Assembly (NCBI GenBank): GCA_903909435.1
Contig: CAIVVT010000050.1
Coordinates: forward strand, 1-64,000
DNA length: 64,000 bases
Source of the DNA: an uncultured Acidobacteriia bacterium
GTDB lineage: Bacteria; Acidobacteriota; Terriglobia; Bryobacterales; Bryobacteraceae
Reading direction: 5' to 3'
Position 1 is the stretch's first letter. Each line of letters begins with the position of its first letter. A model generated the notes under the pieces. That model saw only the letters and a list, made by a program, of their open reading frames with translations, was not told the DNA's origin and ran no database searches. Positions 7,559-15,359 of this stretch are shown piece by piece. The position numbers and the translations under genes are program-made.

Positions 7559-9034
7559 TCACTTCACGCCGCCCATCAGGCGCGAGACCGGTTTCGCAAT
7601 TACAAACAGACACAGCCCGGCGACAATGCTGAAGCCCGCGACGAGGCCGAAAAGAACCGGAACCGGGAGCGTGCCGTAGACCGAGGCGAGCCGCCCGCCA
7701 AGGTAGTTGCCGACGGAGATGGACACGAACCAGACGCCCATCATCAGGCTGCCGATGCGCACCGGCGCGAGCTTGGTAATGGCGCTGAGTCCAACCGGGC
7801 TCAGGCACAGCTCACCGACGGTATGGCAGAGATAGGTGACCACCAGGAACAGGGGAGTGACTTTCGCGCCGCCCGCGCTCAGCAGCGCTCCGAACATGAG
7901 CACTACGTAGCCCGTGCCGACAAACACCAGGCCCAGCGCAAACTTCGCGGGGCTGGAGGGCTGACGGGTTCCGAGCCGGATCCAAAGCCAGGCCAGGATC
8001 GGCGCGACGGCGACGATGAAGAACGAGTTGAGCGACTGGAACCAACTCGACGGGAACGGCAGCCCGAGCATGTGGTTGTCCGTACTGCGCTCGGCGAAAA
8101 GATTCAGCGACGAACCGGCCTGCTCGAAGGCCGACCAGAACAAGGACGCGGCTACAAACAGAACCAGGATCGCGGCCAGGCGTTTTCTCTCGACCGGCGT
8201 CCAGTTGCCACCCAGCAGCATCGCCGCGAAAAGCAAGGCCACGATGACGAACAGCAGCACACCGAGCGCATTCACCAGGAGGATCGCGGTCAGGGGCAAA
8301 GTGCCGCTAAGATGCAATGCGGTCATCGCCGCGGCGACCAATGTCACCACCAGCAGGCCGATCCGCAGGATCTTGCGCTGCGAGGCCGCGTCCTCCGGGC
8401 TCTCAGGCGGAACGGCGTGCAGTCCCGCTTCTCCCAGGTTGCGCTGCCCGAACCAATACTGGATTACGCCTAACGTCATACCTATGCCCGAAATCGCGAA
8501 ACCCCAGTGCCAGTTGATACGCTGGCCGACGTAGCCACAAATGAGCGGGGCAATGGTGGCGCCCACGTTGATGCCCATGTAAAAGATGGAGAACGCGCTA
8601 TCGCGGCGCGGGTCGGTGGCTCCGTACAGTTGCCCGACGATCGTGCTGATATTGGGCTTCAGCAGACCCGTGCCCGCGACAACCACGCTAAGGCCCGCGT
8701 AAAACACTCCGGCGTCCGTCGCCGCCAGCATGAAGTAGCCGATGGCGATCAGAATGCCGCCATACAGGACGGCGTTGCGCTGGCCCAGGAAGCGGTCGGC
8801 CAGCCAGCCGCCAGGGAGGCTCCACAGATAAACCGAGGCCGTGTAGATGCCGTAAATCGAGCCGGCCGTCAGGACGTCGAGGCCCATTCCGCCTCCGGAA
8901 ACGGGAGCAACGAGGAACAGGATCAGCAGGGCGCGCATGCCGTAATAGCCGAAGCGCTCCCACATCTCGGTGAAGAAAAGCGTGGATAATCCGACGGGGT
9001 GGCCGAAAAAGCGAGTGTCCTGGGGCCGTGTCAT
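7559..9034 (-). CDS. Proton-dependent oligopeptide transporter (POT/PTR2 family, MFS)
   Basis: 491 residues with 12-14 predicted membrane segments. It has the family signatures: TEMWERFGYYGMRALLILFL near the N-terminus (the ExxERFxYYG proton-coupling motif on helix 1) and FSIFYMGINVGATIAPLICGY on helix 5. It imports di- and tripeptides with protons. The ATG at 9034 is the natural start. It is divergent from the LolA-like gene, with a 179-base gap holding both promoters. No peptidase is directly adjacent. Family assignment is firm; substrate range is not readable. Confidence 0.92.
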   Translation of the reverse strand: MTRPQDTRFFGHPVGLSTLFFTEMWERFGYYGMRALLILFLVAPVSGGGMGLDVLTAGSIYGIYTASVYLWSLPGGWLADRFLGQRNAVLYGGILIAIGYFMLAATDAGVFYAGLSVVVAGTGLLKPNISTIVGQLYGATDPRRDSAFSIFYMGINVGATIAPLICGYVGQRINWHWGFAISGIGMTLGVIQYWFGQRNLGEAGLHAVPPESPEDAASQRKILRIGLLVVTLVAAAMTALHLSGTLPLTAILLVNALGVLLFVIVALLFAAMLLGGNWTPVERKRLAAILVLFVAASLFWSAFEQAGSSLNLFAERSTDNHMLGLPFPSSWFQSLNSFFIVAVAPILAWLWIRLGTRQPSSPAKFALGLVFVGTGYVVLMFGALLSAGGAKVTPLFLVVTYLCHTVGELCLSPVGLSAITKLAPVRIGSLMMGVWFVSISVGNYLGGRLASVYGTLPVPVLFGLVAGFSIVAGLCLFVIAKPVSRLMGGVK

Positions 9035-9213
9035 TAGTAAACTTTCGAGTCTACAGGATCGGCGCGGAATCCGCAGTTACCTGGGCCGATAGCAGCGCAC
9101 TGGTAAAGCGATGAAAATGCCGGGCGCTTCAACAGGCTCTTGGGAGTTGCCCGCGACAACCTTCGTGCGACGGTGACTATTGCCCAGATTGGTTTGGAAG
9201 TATACTCCTCGTT

Positions 9214-9975
9214 ATGCTGACGCAATCCTCGAAGATACTGCGCTTTTCAGGGCTGTTCCTTCTGCCCATCACCTTTCTATTCACCGTCGCCGCTCAGGAG
9301 GCAGGCCCAACCGCTGCCGACATCGTCAAGAAGAGCATTGCCGCGCGAGGCGGAATCGACAAGATCAAGGCCATTCAGAGCGTAAAGATGACCGGGAAGT
9401 TTGTGATGGGCGGGGGGCAAATGGAAGCGCCCGTGACCATGCAATTCAAGCGGCCTTCCGCCATGCGTATGGACATGGACATCCAGGGGCAAACGCTGGT
9501 CCAGGCCTACGACGGGACAACAGCCTGGACAATCAACCCGTTCACGGGTGGCGCGGAACCGCAGAAAATGAGCGGAGAGGAGGCGGAAGCTTTCCTTGAA
9601 AGCTCGGATATGGACGGCGCGCTGGTTGATTACGAGGCAAAGGGCCACAAGATCACGTTGGCTGGAAAAGAGGACGTTGCAGGGAAACCCGCGTACAAGT
9701 TGAAGGTGGACAAGAAGAATGGCAAGACGGAGACGATTTACGTCGATGCGTCGAGCTTCATGGAAGTAAAGACGGTGGCTACGCGGAAGATGATGGGCAA
9801 TGAGATGGAGTTGGAGACATTCGTATCCGACTTCAAGCCCATAGCCGGGGTTCTGATGCCGCACAGCATGGACAGCAAGGCTGGCGGCAATTCGGTGGTT
9901 GCGGTCAGTTTCGAAAAGATCGAAGCGAACGTCAAAGTCGAGGATTCCGCCTTCAAAATGCCCGCAGCTAAGTAA
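9214..9975 (+). CDS. Secreted LolA-like (outer-membrane lipoprotein-sorting superfamily) protein
   Basis: 253 residues. A signal peptide (FSGLFLLPITFLFTVAAQ) precedes a single domain rich in alternating strands: DIVKKSIAARGGIDKIKAI, SVKMTGKFVM, PSAMRMDMDIQGQTLVQAYDG, AWTINPF and YKLKVDKKNGKTETIYVD. This order of ARGG-helix followed by half-barrel strands matches the LolA/LppX/DUF2092-like fold, which carries a lipid or lipoprotein in the periplasm. Such proteins are abundant in Acidobacteriota, and the cargo here is unknown. The ankyrin protein gene follows after 11 bases, so the two probably form an operon. Confidence 0.72.
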   Translation: MLTQSSKILRFSGLFLLPITFLFTVAAQEAGPTAADIVKKSIAARGGIDKIKAIQSVKMTGKFVMGGGQMEAPVTMQFKRPSAMRMDMDIQGQTLVQAYDGTTAWTINPFTGGAEPQKMSGEEAEAFLESSDMDGALVDYEAKGHKITLAGKEDVAGKPAYKLKVDKKNGKTETIYVDASSFMEVKTVATRKMMGNEMELETFVSDFKPIAGVLMPHSMDSKAGGNSVVAVSFEKIEANVKVEDSAFKMPAAK

Positions 9976-9986
9976 GGAGCCAATCG

Positions 9987-10829
9987 ATGAATCGCCCGAT
10001 CCCGATGCTCACGATGGCCGTGCTCGCGGCAACATTCGCGCTGAGAGCCGAGGATTCCCCGCTTCTGAAGGCGGTTACCGCCAAGCAGGTGGCGGAGGTC
10101 CGCAAACTGCTGGACGCCGGGGCCGATCCGAACGCGGCGGGCACGACGGGCGAAACGCCCCTGCTGGCAGCCGCGCGCGAAGGCTCGGGGGAACTTGTAC
10201 GTCTCCTGATAAGCCACAAAGCGACCGCAACGGCGCGGATGCCTAATGGGGAGACCGCCCTGCACCTGGCCGTGGGATCGGGCAACATCGATACGGTCCG
10301 GTTCTTGCTCAACGAGGGACTCAACGCAAACGCGGTGGAAGACGCAAAAGGGCAGTCGCCGCTGCACTACGCCGCGGCCCAGGGGCGAACCGAGATGGTT
10401 CAAGCGCTGGTCGAGAGTGGCGCGGTAACGGACCTCGGATCAAGGGCCGGGGTAACGCCGCTCTGGCTGGCTGCGGAAGCCGGTCATTTCGATACTGTGC
10501 GGGCCATGCTGGTGCTCGAAGCCGACGCCGATCCAAGCGGACCGGAGCAGGTGCGACCGCTGCATATGGCGGCGCGGGCGGGTGATTTAGAGACGCTAAA
10601 GGCCCTGCTCGACGCCGAAGCCGATGTCGATTCGAAGACGGCGGATGGTAGCACGGCGCTGCACTTCGCTGCCGGCGAAAACGGCGAAGGGGCGGTTAAG
10701 ATGCTGCTCGCGCGGGGAGCGAATCGCGATATCAAAAGCGCGAAGGGCGAGACGCCGCTGGACGTCGCGAAGCGGCTCAAATTTGGTTCGATCATTGCGG
10801 TGTTGGCCGCGCCGGACGCGAAGCGTTAG
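9987..10829 (+). CDS. Secreted ankyrin-repeat protein
   Basis: 280 residues. A short signal peptide (MLTMAVLAATFALRAE) is followed by about eight ankyrin repeats filling the rest of the protein. The repeat pattern G-TPLLAAAREG, GETALHLAVGSGN, GQSPLHYAAAQGR, GVTPLWLAAEAGH, VRPLHMAARAGD and GSTALHFAAGE occurs about every 33 residues. Ankyrin repeats mediate protein contacts; in the periplasm the partner may be the LolA-like protein encoded 11 bases upstream (inference). AAGGAGCC sits just before the ATG. It ends at a 9-bp hairpin shared with the convergent gene. Confidence 0.88.
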   Translation: MNRPIPMLTMAVLAATFALRAEDSPLLKAVTAKQVAEVRKLLDAGADPNAAGTTGETPLLAAAREGSGELVRLLISHKATATARMPNGETALHLAVGSGNIDTVRFLLNEGLNANAVEDAKGQSPLHYAAAQGRTEMVQALVESGAVTDLGSRAGVTPLWLAAEAGHFDTVRAMLVLEADADPSGPEQVRPLHMAARAGDLETLKALLDAEADVDSKTADGSTALHFAAGENGEGAVKMLLARGANRDIKSAKGETPLDVAKRLKFGSIIAVLAAPDAKR

Positions 10830-10847
10830 TTGCCTAGCCAGAAACTC

Positions 10848-10870
10848 CAACGGCTGAGACACAGCCGTTG
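10848..10870. terminator. Hairpin between convergent genes
   Basis: CAACGGCTG (10848-10856) and CAGCCGTTG (10862-10870) form a perfect 9-bp stem with a 5-base loop, between the ankyrin gene and the convergent LarA-like gene. There is no T-run, so it is at most a weak bidirectional terminator. Confidence 0.5.
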
Positions 10871-10892
10871 TGGGTGCTTCTTACATCGTCCG

Positions 10893-12188
10893 CTAATGGT
10901 GAACAGCGCTGGCTGGCACGGCCAGCCAGCCCATCAGATCGCCGCGCTCGTCGAACTCCAAGGGGCGCGCCTCGCCCAGTATCTCGATGCGCGGATTCCG
11001 TTCGAGTTCGCTCCTCAGATTCGCCGTGCACGCCAGCAGCCCCAAATCGAGGGTGTTGGCGATCCAACCCACTGTGGCATCGGCGGGATTATGCCGGCCC
11101 ACGGTCGAGCAAACCGCGCGTAGACACTCGCGGTCCGTTGGGAAATGAATCGGCATTCGAATGGAAGCGGGCTGCGACGAAGTGAGCGCGTTGACGTAGG
11201 TCGGCTGCCGGTGCACGTGCTTGAGGATTCGCCGGTGCACGACGTCCGCCATCCCGATGCCCGTCGCGTTGCCGTAGCTCAACGGGGATAGGTCGCGCAC
11301 GAATACGCGGCCGATGCGTGGGATGCCAGGCCACGGATTGATGTCGCCCCAGACGGCGCGGTTGATCACTTTCGTATCGAGCCCGGAGCCGGCGAAGGTC
11401 TTGCCCATTTCGTTGACGATCAGAACGTCCAGTTCAGTGGGAAGGCGCGGCATCCAGGTCTTTACCAGGGCCAGCAGTTGCTCTTCGCGGCGTTCCATGT
11501 CGATGGCGGGAACGGCTTCAACGCGAGCCGTGTCATGGCTAGAATCTTCGAGGATCGCCAAGCCGCCCAGGATGTGCCCCGATGCCAGCACGTGGCGGCC
11601 GACGCTGCGGATCATCGCCTCCAGGCCCATGCGGTAGGCGAAGGTGTGATAGCTCTTTGCGCCGGCCAGTTTGCCCAGCCCGATCGCCATCATCTTGAAC
11701 AGCCCGCTCTCCAGCGTGCCGGAGAAATCCGTGTGCCACTTTACGCGCCCGCACAGCATGACTCCGGCTGCCCCGAATGCCGTGCGATCCATCACGACCG
11801 GGATCCCGTCGGGCGTCACCCCGAGATCGACTACGGCCAGAGAACTGCGCACGGGACAGCCCATCGCGTTTTCGGTGATCCCGTATTTCGCCAGCACGGC
11901 GGCCTGCCCGGCGGCGCTGGCCGCACCGTGGCTGCCCATCGCAGGAAACAGGAAAGGACGCATTCCCTGCCCTTTCCACCAGGCGACGGCGGCGGCCACA
12001 ATCGCGTCGATGTTGGCGATGCCGCGGCTACCGACGCCGATGGCGATTTCGGAACCGGGCTTCAGGGTTGAGGCCATCCCCGAGTTCGAGAGAGTCTCGT
12101 GAACGGAGGCGGAGATGTCACTTAGCTTGTGGCTCTCGAAGTGTTGCCGAACGAGCAGGAACGGGGATAGGTCGAGTGCAGGCGGCAT
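10893..12188 (-). CDS. LarA-like / DUF2088 lactate racemase-domain protein
   Basis: 431 residues, cytoplasmic. The N-terminal half carries IAIGVGSRGIANIDAIV, FLFPAMGSHGAAS and GCPVRSS, the pattern of the DUF2088/LarA N-terminal domain. The C-terminal half contains LDVLIVNEMGKTFAGSG and FVRDLSP. LarA uses a nickel-pincer nucleotide made by LarB, LarC and LarE; none of these genes is in the window, and the racemase residues cannot be confirmed by eye. This is a divergent homolog, possibly acting on another 2-hydroxyacid. It is divergent from mqnA and convergent with the ankyrin gene. Confidence 0.6.
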   Translation of the reverse strand: MPPALDLSPFLLVRQHFESHKLSDISASVHETLSNSGMASTLKPGSEIAIGVGSRGIANIDAIVAAAVAWWKGQGMRPFLFPAMGSHGAASAAGQAAVLAKYGITENAMGCPVRSSLAVVDLGVTPDGIPVVMDRTAFGAAGVMLCGRVKWHTDFSGTLESGLFKMMAIGLGKLAGAKSYHTFAYRMGLEAMIRSVGRHVLASGHILGGLAILEDSSHDTARVEAVPAIDMERREEQLLALVKTWMPRLPTELDVLIVNEMGKTFAGSGLDTKVINRAVWGDINPWPGIPRIGRVFVRDLSPLSYGNATGIGMADVVHRRILKHVHRQPTYVNALTSSQPASIRMPIHFPTDRECLRAVCSTVGRHNPADATVGWIANTLDLGLLACTANLRSELERNPRIEILGEARPLEFDERGDLMGWLAVPASAVHH

Positions 12189-12306
12189 GAGCCAATTCTA
12201 CTGCCGCGGCGGCGCCGGGCCTTGCGTCAATGGATTGGACCCGACTGGGGCCGATGCTCCGGAATACCAATGGTAAAATTGTAGATTGCCATCTGGGAGA
12301 TCATTA

Positions 12307-13113
12307 TTGCGCAAGCCTAAGGTCTGCGCGGTCAGCTTCTTGAACACGGTACCACTGGCCTACGGAATGGTTCAGGGGCCGCAGCAGGATTTGGTTGAAC
12401 TCACGTTCGCCGTGCCGAGCGTGTGTGCCGATCGGGTGGGCAGCGGCATTGCGGATGTCGGTCTGGTGCCCGTGATCGAGATGGACAGCCAGGGCCTGAC
12501 GCCGGTTCCCGGAATCGGCATCGCCTCTCATGGGGCCGTGCGAAGCATTCTGCTCATCTCGCGGGTGCCCTTGCGCCGCGTGCGCACGCTGGCTGCGGAC
12601 ATGAATTCACGTACGTCGGTGATGCTGGCTCGCATCATTCTGGCGCGCCAATTTGGAGCGGAACCGGAGGTTACGCCGATGCCGGCCGACCTCGACGCGA
12701 TGCTTGCGCATGCCGACGCCGCGCTCGTGATTGGCGACGCTGCTCTCGCGCTCGATCCTGAGCTGATCGGGCTGCCCTGCCTGGACTTAGGGCAAGTATG
12801 GTTCGACATGACCGGACTTCCATTTGTTTTCGCAATGTGGGCCGGCCACAAGTCCAACATCACGCCGGAACTGGCCCGCACATTGCGCGGCTCACTTTTA
12901 TGGGGCCTCGGAGCGTTAGATCGCATCATAGAAGAGGAATCGGTCCGAAGGACGATGCCGCTCGGGATGGTGGATCACTACCTCAGGAACAACATTGTGT
13001 TCGAGCATGGCGACGCTGAGCGAGCCGGGCTTGAGTTGTACTTGCGATACGCCCGGGAGATGAACGACCTGGTTCTAGCCGAAGATCCGCTGCAGGGAGA
13101 CTCCAAAGCATGA
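12307..13113 (+). CDS. mqnA: Chorismate dehydratase, futalosine menaquinone pathway
   Basis: 268 residues. Converts chorismate to 3-enolpyruvoylbenzoate, the first step of the futalosine route to menaquinone. It has the periplasmic-binding-protein-like fold of MqnA: VSFLNTVPLAYGM at the N-terminus, SGIADVGLVPVIEM, then SRTSVMLARIIL and DLGQVWFDMTGLPFVFAMW. I chose the TTG at 12307 because GGGAGA lies 6 bases before it; a TTG at 12286 would add seven residues without a ribosome site. The stop overlaps the mqnC start (ATGA), so the two enzymes are co-translated. Other pathway genes (mqnB, mqnD, mqnE) are not in the window. Confidence 0.92.
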   Translation: MRKPKVCAVSFLNTVPLAYGMVQGPQQDLVELTFAVPSVCADRVGSGIADVGLVPVIEMDSQGLTPVPGIGIASHGAVRSILLISRVPLRRVRTLAADMNSRTSVMLARIILARQFGAEPEVTPMPADLDAMLAHADAALVIGDAALALDPELIGLPCLDLGQVWFDMTGLPFVFAMWAGHKSNITPELARTLRGSLLWGLGALDRIIEEESVRRTMPLGMVDHYLRNNIVFEHGDAERAGLELYLRYAREMNDLVLAEDPLQGDSKA

Positions 13114-14144
13114 TGACCGAGCCGGAAGCTATCGACCTGTTTCGTAGCGACGATCTGATCGGCATTGGCATGGCCGCCGACGCCCAACGGCGCAAGTTGC
13201 ACCCTGAGGGCGTAGTCACATACATCATCGATCGCAACATTAATTACACGAACTTCTGCACCGAATACTGCAGCTTTTGTGCCTTCTATCGCCCCATGGG
13301 GCACAAGGAGGGCTATGTCCACGGGCTGGATGTCATCCTCGGGAAGATCCGCGAAACCGTCGAGTTGGGCGGCACGGGCGTGCTGATGCAGGGTGGTTTG
13401 CACCCCGACCTGAAGATCGAGTGGTACGAGGACCTGCTGCGTGCGATCAAGAGCGAGTTTCCTCAAGTCTGGCTGCACTGTTTCTCTTCGCCCGAGATTC
13501 AGAACATCGCCAAAGTGAGCGGACTCGACCTAACAACGACCATCTCCCGCCTGCGCGATGCCGGTCTCGACTCCATTCCAGGTGGCGGTGCGGAGATCCT
13601 GCACGACGACGTGCGCCAGCGGATAAGCCGCCTGAAGTGCGACACCCAGGAGTGGATCGATGTCCATCTGGTGGCGCACAAACTGGGGATGCGGACCACG
13701 GCCACGATGATGTTCGGCTGTGGCGAGACCATCGAGCAGCGAGTGCATCATTTTGAGATCGTACGGCGTATTCAGGAAGAGACGGGCGGCTTCACGGCTT
13801 TCATCCCCTGGTCATTCCAGCGCGAGAATACCTCCCTGGGACGAAGCGTGAAAGAAGAAGCGACGGGCGTCGAGTACCTCAAAACGCTGGCCATTTCGCG
13901 GCTCTACCTCGACAACATCCTGAACGTGCAGTCGTCGTGGGTAACGCAGGGGCTGAAGACCTGCCAGGTGGGGCTGCGGTTCGGCGGCAACGACGTGGGC
14001 AGCATCATGATCGAGGAGAATGTCGTCTCCGCAGCCGGCGCTCGCAACCACGCCAGCGAAGAAGAACTGCGCCGCCTGATCCGCGATGCCGGCTTTGTTC
14101 CGAAGCAGCGAGATACTCTTTACCGAACCTACTTCCTGAATTAG
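13110..14144 (+). CDS. mqnC: Cyclic dehypoxanthinyl futalosine synthase (radical SAM)
   Basis: 344 residues. Cyclises dehypoxanthine futalosine in the futalosine menaquinone pathway through a 5'-deoxyadenosyl radical. The [4Fe-4S] motif CX3CX2C is at Cys50, Cys54 and Cys57 (FCTEYCSFCAFYR), followed by the TIM barrel with LMQGGLHPDLKIEWYE, IPGGGAEIL and MMFGCGETIEQRVHH, and the C-terminal FGGNDVGSIMIEENVV typical of MqnC and MqnE. MqnC is preferred over MqnE because of the pairing with mqnA, the length and HPDLKIEWYEDLL. It overlaps mqnA by four bases. Menaquinone as the quinone fits respiration in this phylum. Confidence 0.93.
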   Translation: MMTEPEAIDLFRSDDLIGIGMAADAQRRKLHPEGVVTYIIDRNINYTNFCTEYCSFCAFYRPMGHKEGYVHGLDVILGKIRETVELGGTGVLMQGGLHPDLKIEWYEDLLRAIKSEFPQVWLHCFSSPEIQNIAKVSGLDLTTTISRLRDAGLDSIPGGGAEILHDDVRQRISRLKCDTQEWIDVHLVAHKLGMRTTATMMFGCGETIEQRVHHFEIVRRIQEETGGFTAFIPWSFQRENTSLGRSVKEEATGVEYLKTLAISRLYLDNILNVQSSWVTQGLKTCQVGLRFGGNDVGSIMIEENVVSAAGARNHASEEELRRLIRDAGFVPKQRDTLYRTYFLN

Positions 14145-14259
14145 TTCGGAATGGTGCTGCCTCAGTGCGTACAACGTGCATGAGGGCCACTTCCTGGCGA
14201 AATACAAGAATGCGTAGGTGCGCATCCCCTCCAGAGCGTCGATAGACAATCCGGCCTGA

Positions 14260-15273
14260 TCACCAGGGAAGACTCCGAAATACGCCGTAAGGGGCGGCCA
14301 TGGGCAACACAGTCCGGCGGCTGAAATGAATGGGAGCGGCCGCACTCGCGGACGTAGGCGCAGTGTCGGGAGCGACCTGCAAGGCTACTGCGGAGGAGCC
14401 GTTGAATTGCAGTACCTGCACCGCGGACAAGTGCGTCCCGCCATCGATAAGAATCTTGAAAACGCCCGACGGCAACGGGCTCACGATCTGCGAGAGCAGC
14501 ACCCCCAGCGTGCCGCCTTGTCCGTAGTAACCGTCCAGCAATGGCCGCAGCGGGGGGACGGACGGAGTGTCGCCAGTACCAACCAGGCTGCCCTTGCTGT
14601 CGTAGATTCTGACCGTGTAGGTGGCGGCGGTAGTGTCGGCGTTGTAGACGGCCAACGAGACGATCTGCGCTGTGCTGTCATCAATGCCTTCCGCCGACCA
14701 CTGCGAGGACAATGATGGATCCCACACAATCGGCACACTGAGTGACCAGGAACTGGAAGGCTGAGCGGAGTAGAGCAGTTGCGGAGTGGCTTTGGCGCAG
14801 GTCGCTGCGACCGCGCAGTAAATGACGGCATACACCGACCCTTTGGCCTCGTTGAACGGAGCCGCACTCCCCGCCCCCAGCAGATCGATCTGCACAGGTT
14901 GATTAGCGTACAATGCGGCGCGGTAATCGTTGATACTGCTAATGGCGGGACTTCCAAGCACTTCCGTGGCAAGAGATTGCGGATTGCCGATCTGGTCGTA
15001 AAACGAGTACTCCACCCCAATAGCTCCCGACGCGGGGGCGGCGACACGGATGGAAGTGCCCCAGCCACTCCCTGCGTCGTACCAGTTGAATGTGCCGCTC
15101 ACGTAACACGAGTAGCCCAGCGTACCGCCCGAGCCGTCCGGGATCGCGACTGGCGGTGATCCCAGACTCGAACAATCGGGCGGGATAGCAGCATAGAAGA
15201 GGGGCGTTTCTCCGTATACGGCGGCCACAGCCAGGAGCAGGCATCCGACAAGGTCCAGTGATTTGATTCGCAT
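14260..15273 (-). CDS. Secreted protein of unknown function, paralog of the 44.4 kb gene
   Basis: 337 residues with a signal peptide (VGCLLLAVAAVYGET). No known domain is recognised. It is predicted mostly beta-stranded and is clearly related to the protein at 44396-45313: both have G-FNWYDAGSGW or G-FPWFDAGGGW followed by RVAAPASGA, a YSFYDQ/YDFFQL strand, ATC-----PQLLYS/PQLIYT, W-------VPIVWDP/NVLLPAQP, and near the end VLQFNGSSAVAL/ALQFNGPAATAL. This copy has a longer C-terminal tail ending in a basic/aromatic segment. GAGGA lies 8 bases before the ATG. It follows the phosphoesterase gene after 86 bases on the same strand and may be co-transcribed with it. Role unknown; surface or matrix exposure is only an inference. 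Confidence 0.7.
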   Translation of the reverse strand: MRIKSLDLVGCLLLAVAAVYGETPLFYAAIPPDCSSLGSPPVAIPDGSGGTLGYSCYVSGTFNWYDAGSGWGTSIRVAAPASGAIGVEYSFYDQIGNPQSLATEVLGSPAISSINDYRAALYANQPVQIDLLGAGSAAPFNEAKGSVYAVIYCAVAATCAKATPQLLYSAQPSSSWSLSVPIVWDPSLSSQWSAEGIDDSTAQIVSLAVYNADTTAATYTVRIYDSKGSLVGTGDTPSVPPLRPLLDGYYGQGGTLGVLLSQIVSPLPSGVFKILIDGGTHLSAVQVLQFNGSSAVALQVAPDTAPTSASAAAPIHFSRRTVLPMAAPYGVFRSLPW

Positions 15274-15359
15274 TAGTGTGTCCTCAATTTGCTGCAGGGG
15301 CTCACGCCGTGTGCGGGACCTGCCATAGGTCGGCAGGATCCCACTTCAGCGTCGTGTCT

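Noticed and set aside
6420-8473. Long open frames (362 codons minus, 357 codons plus) over the HAAS and POT genes
   Set aside because: Both are shadows in GC-rich coding DNA; the real genes (HAAS protein, POT transporter) show clear domains and membrane segments.
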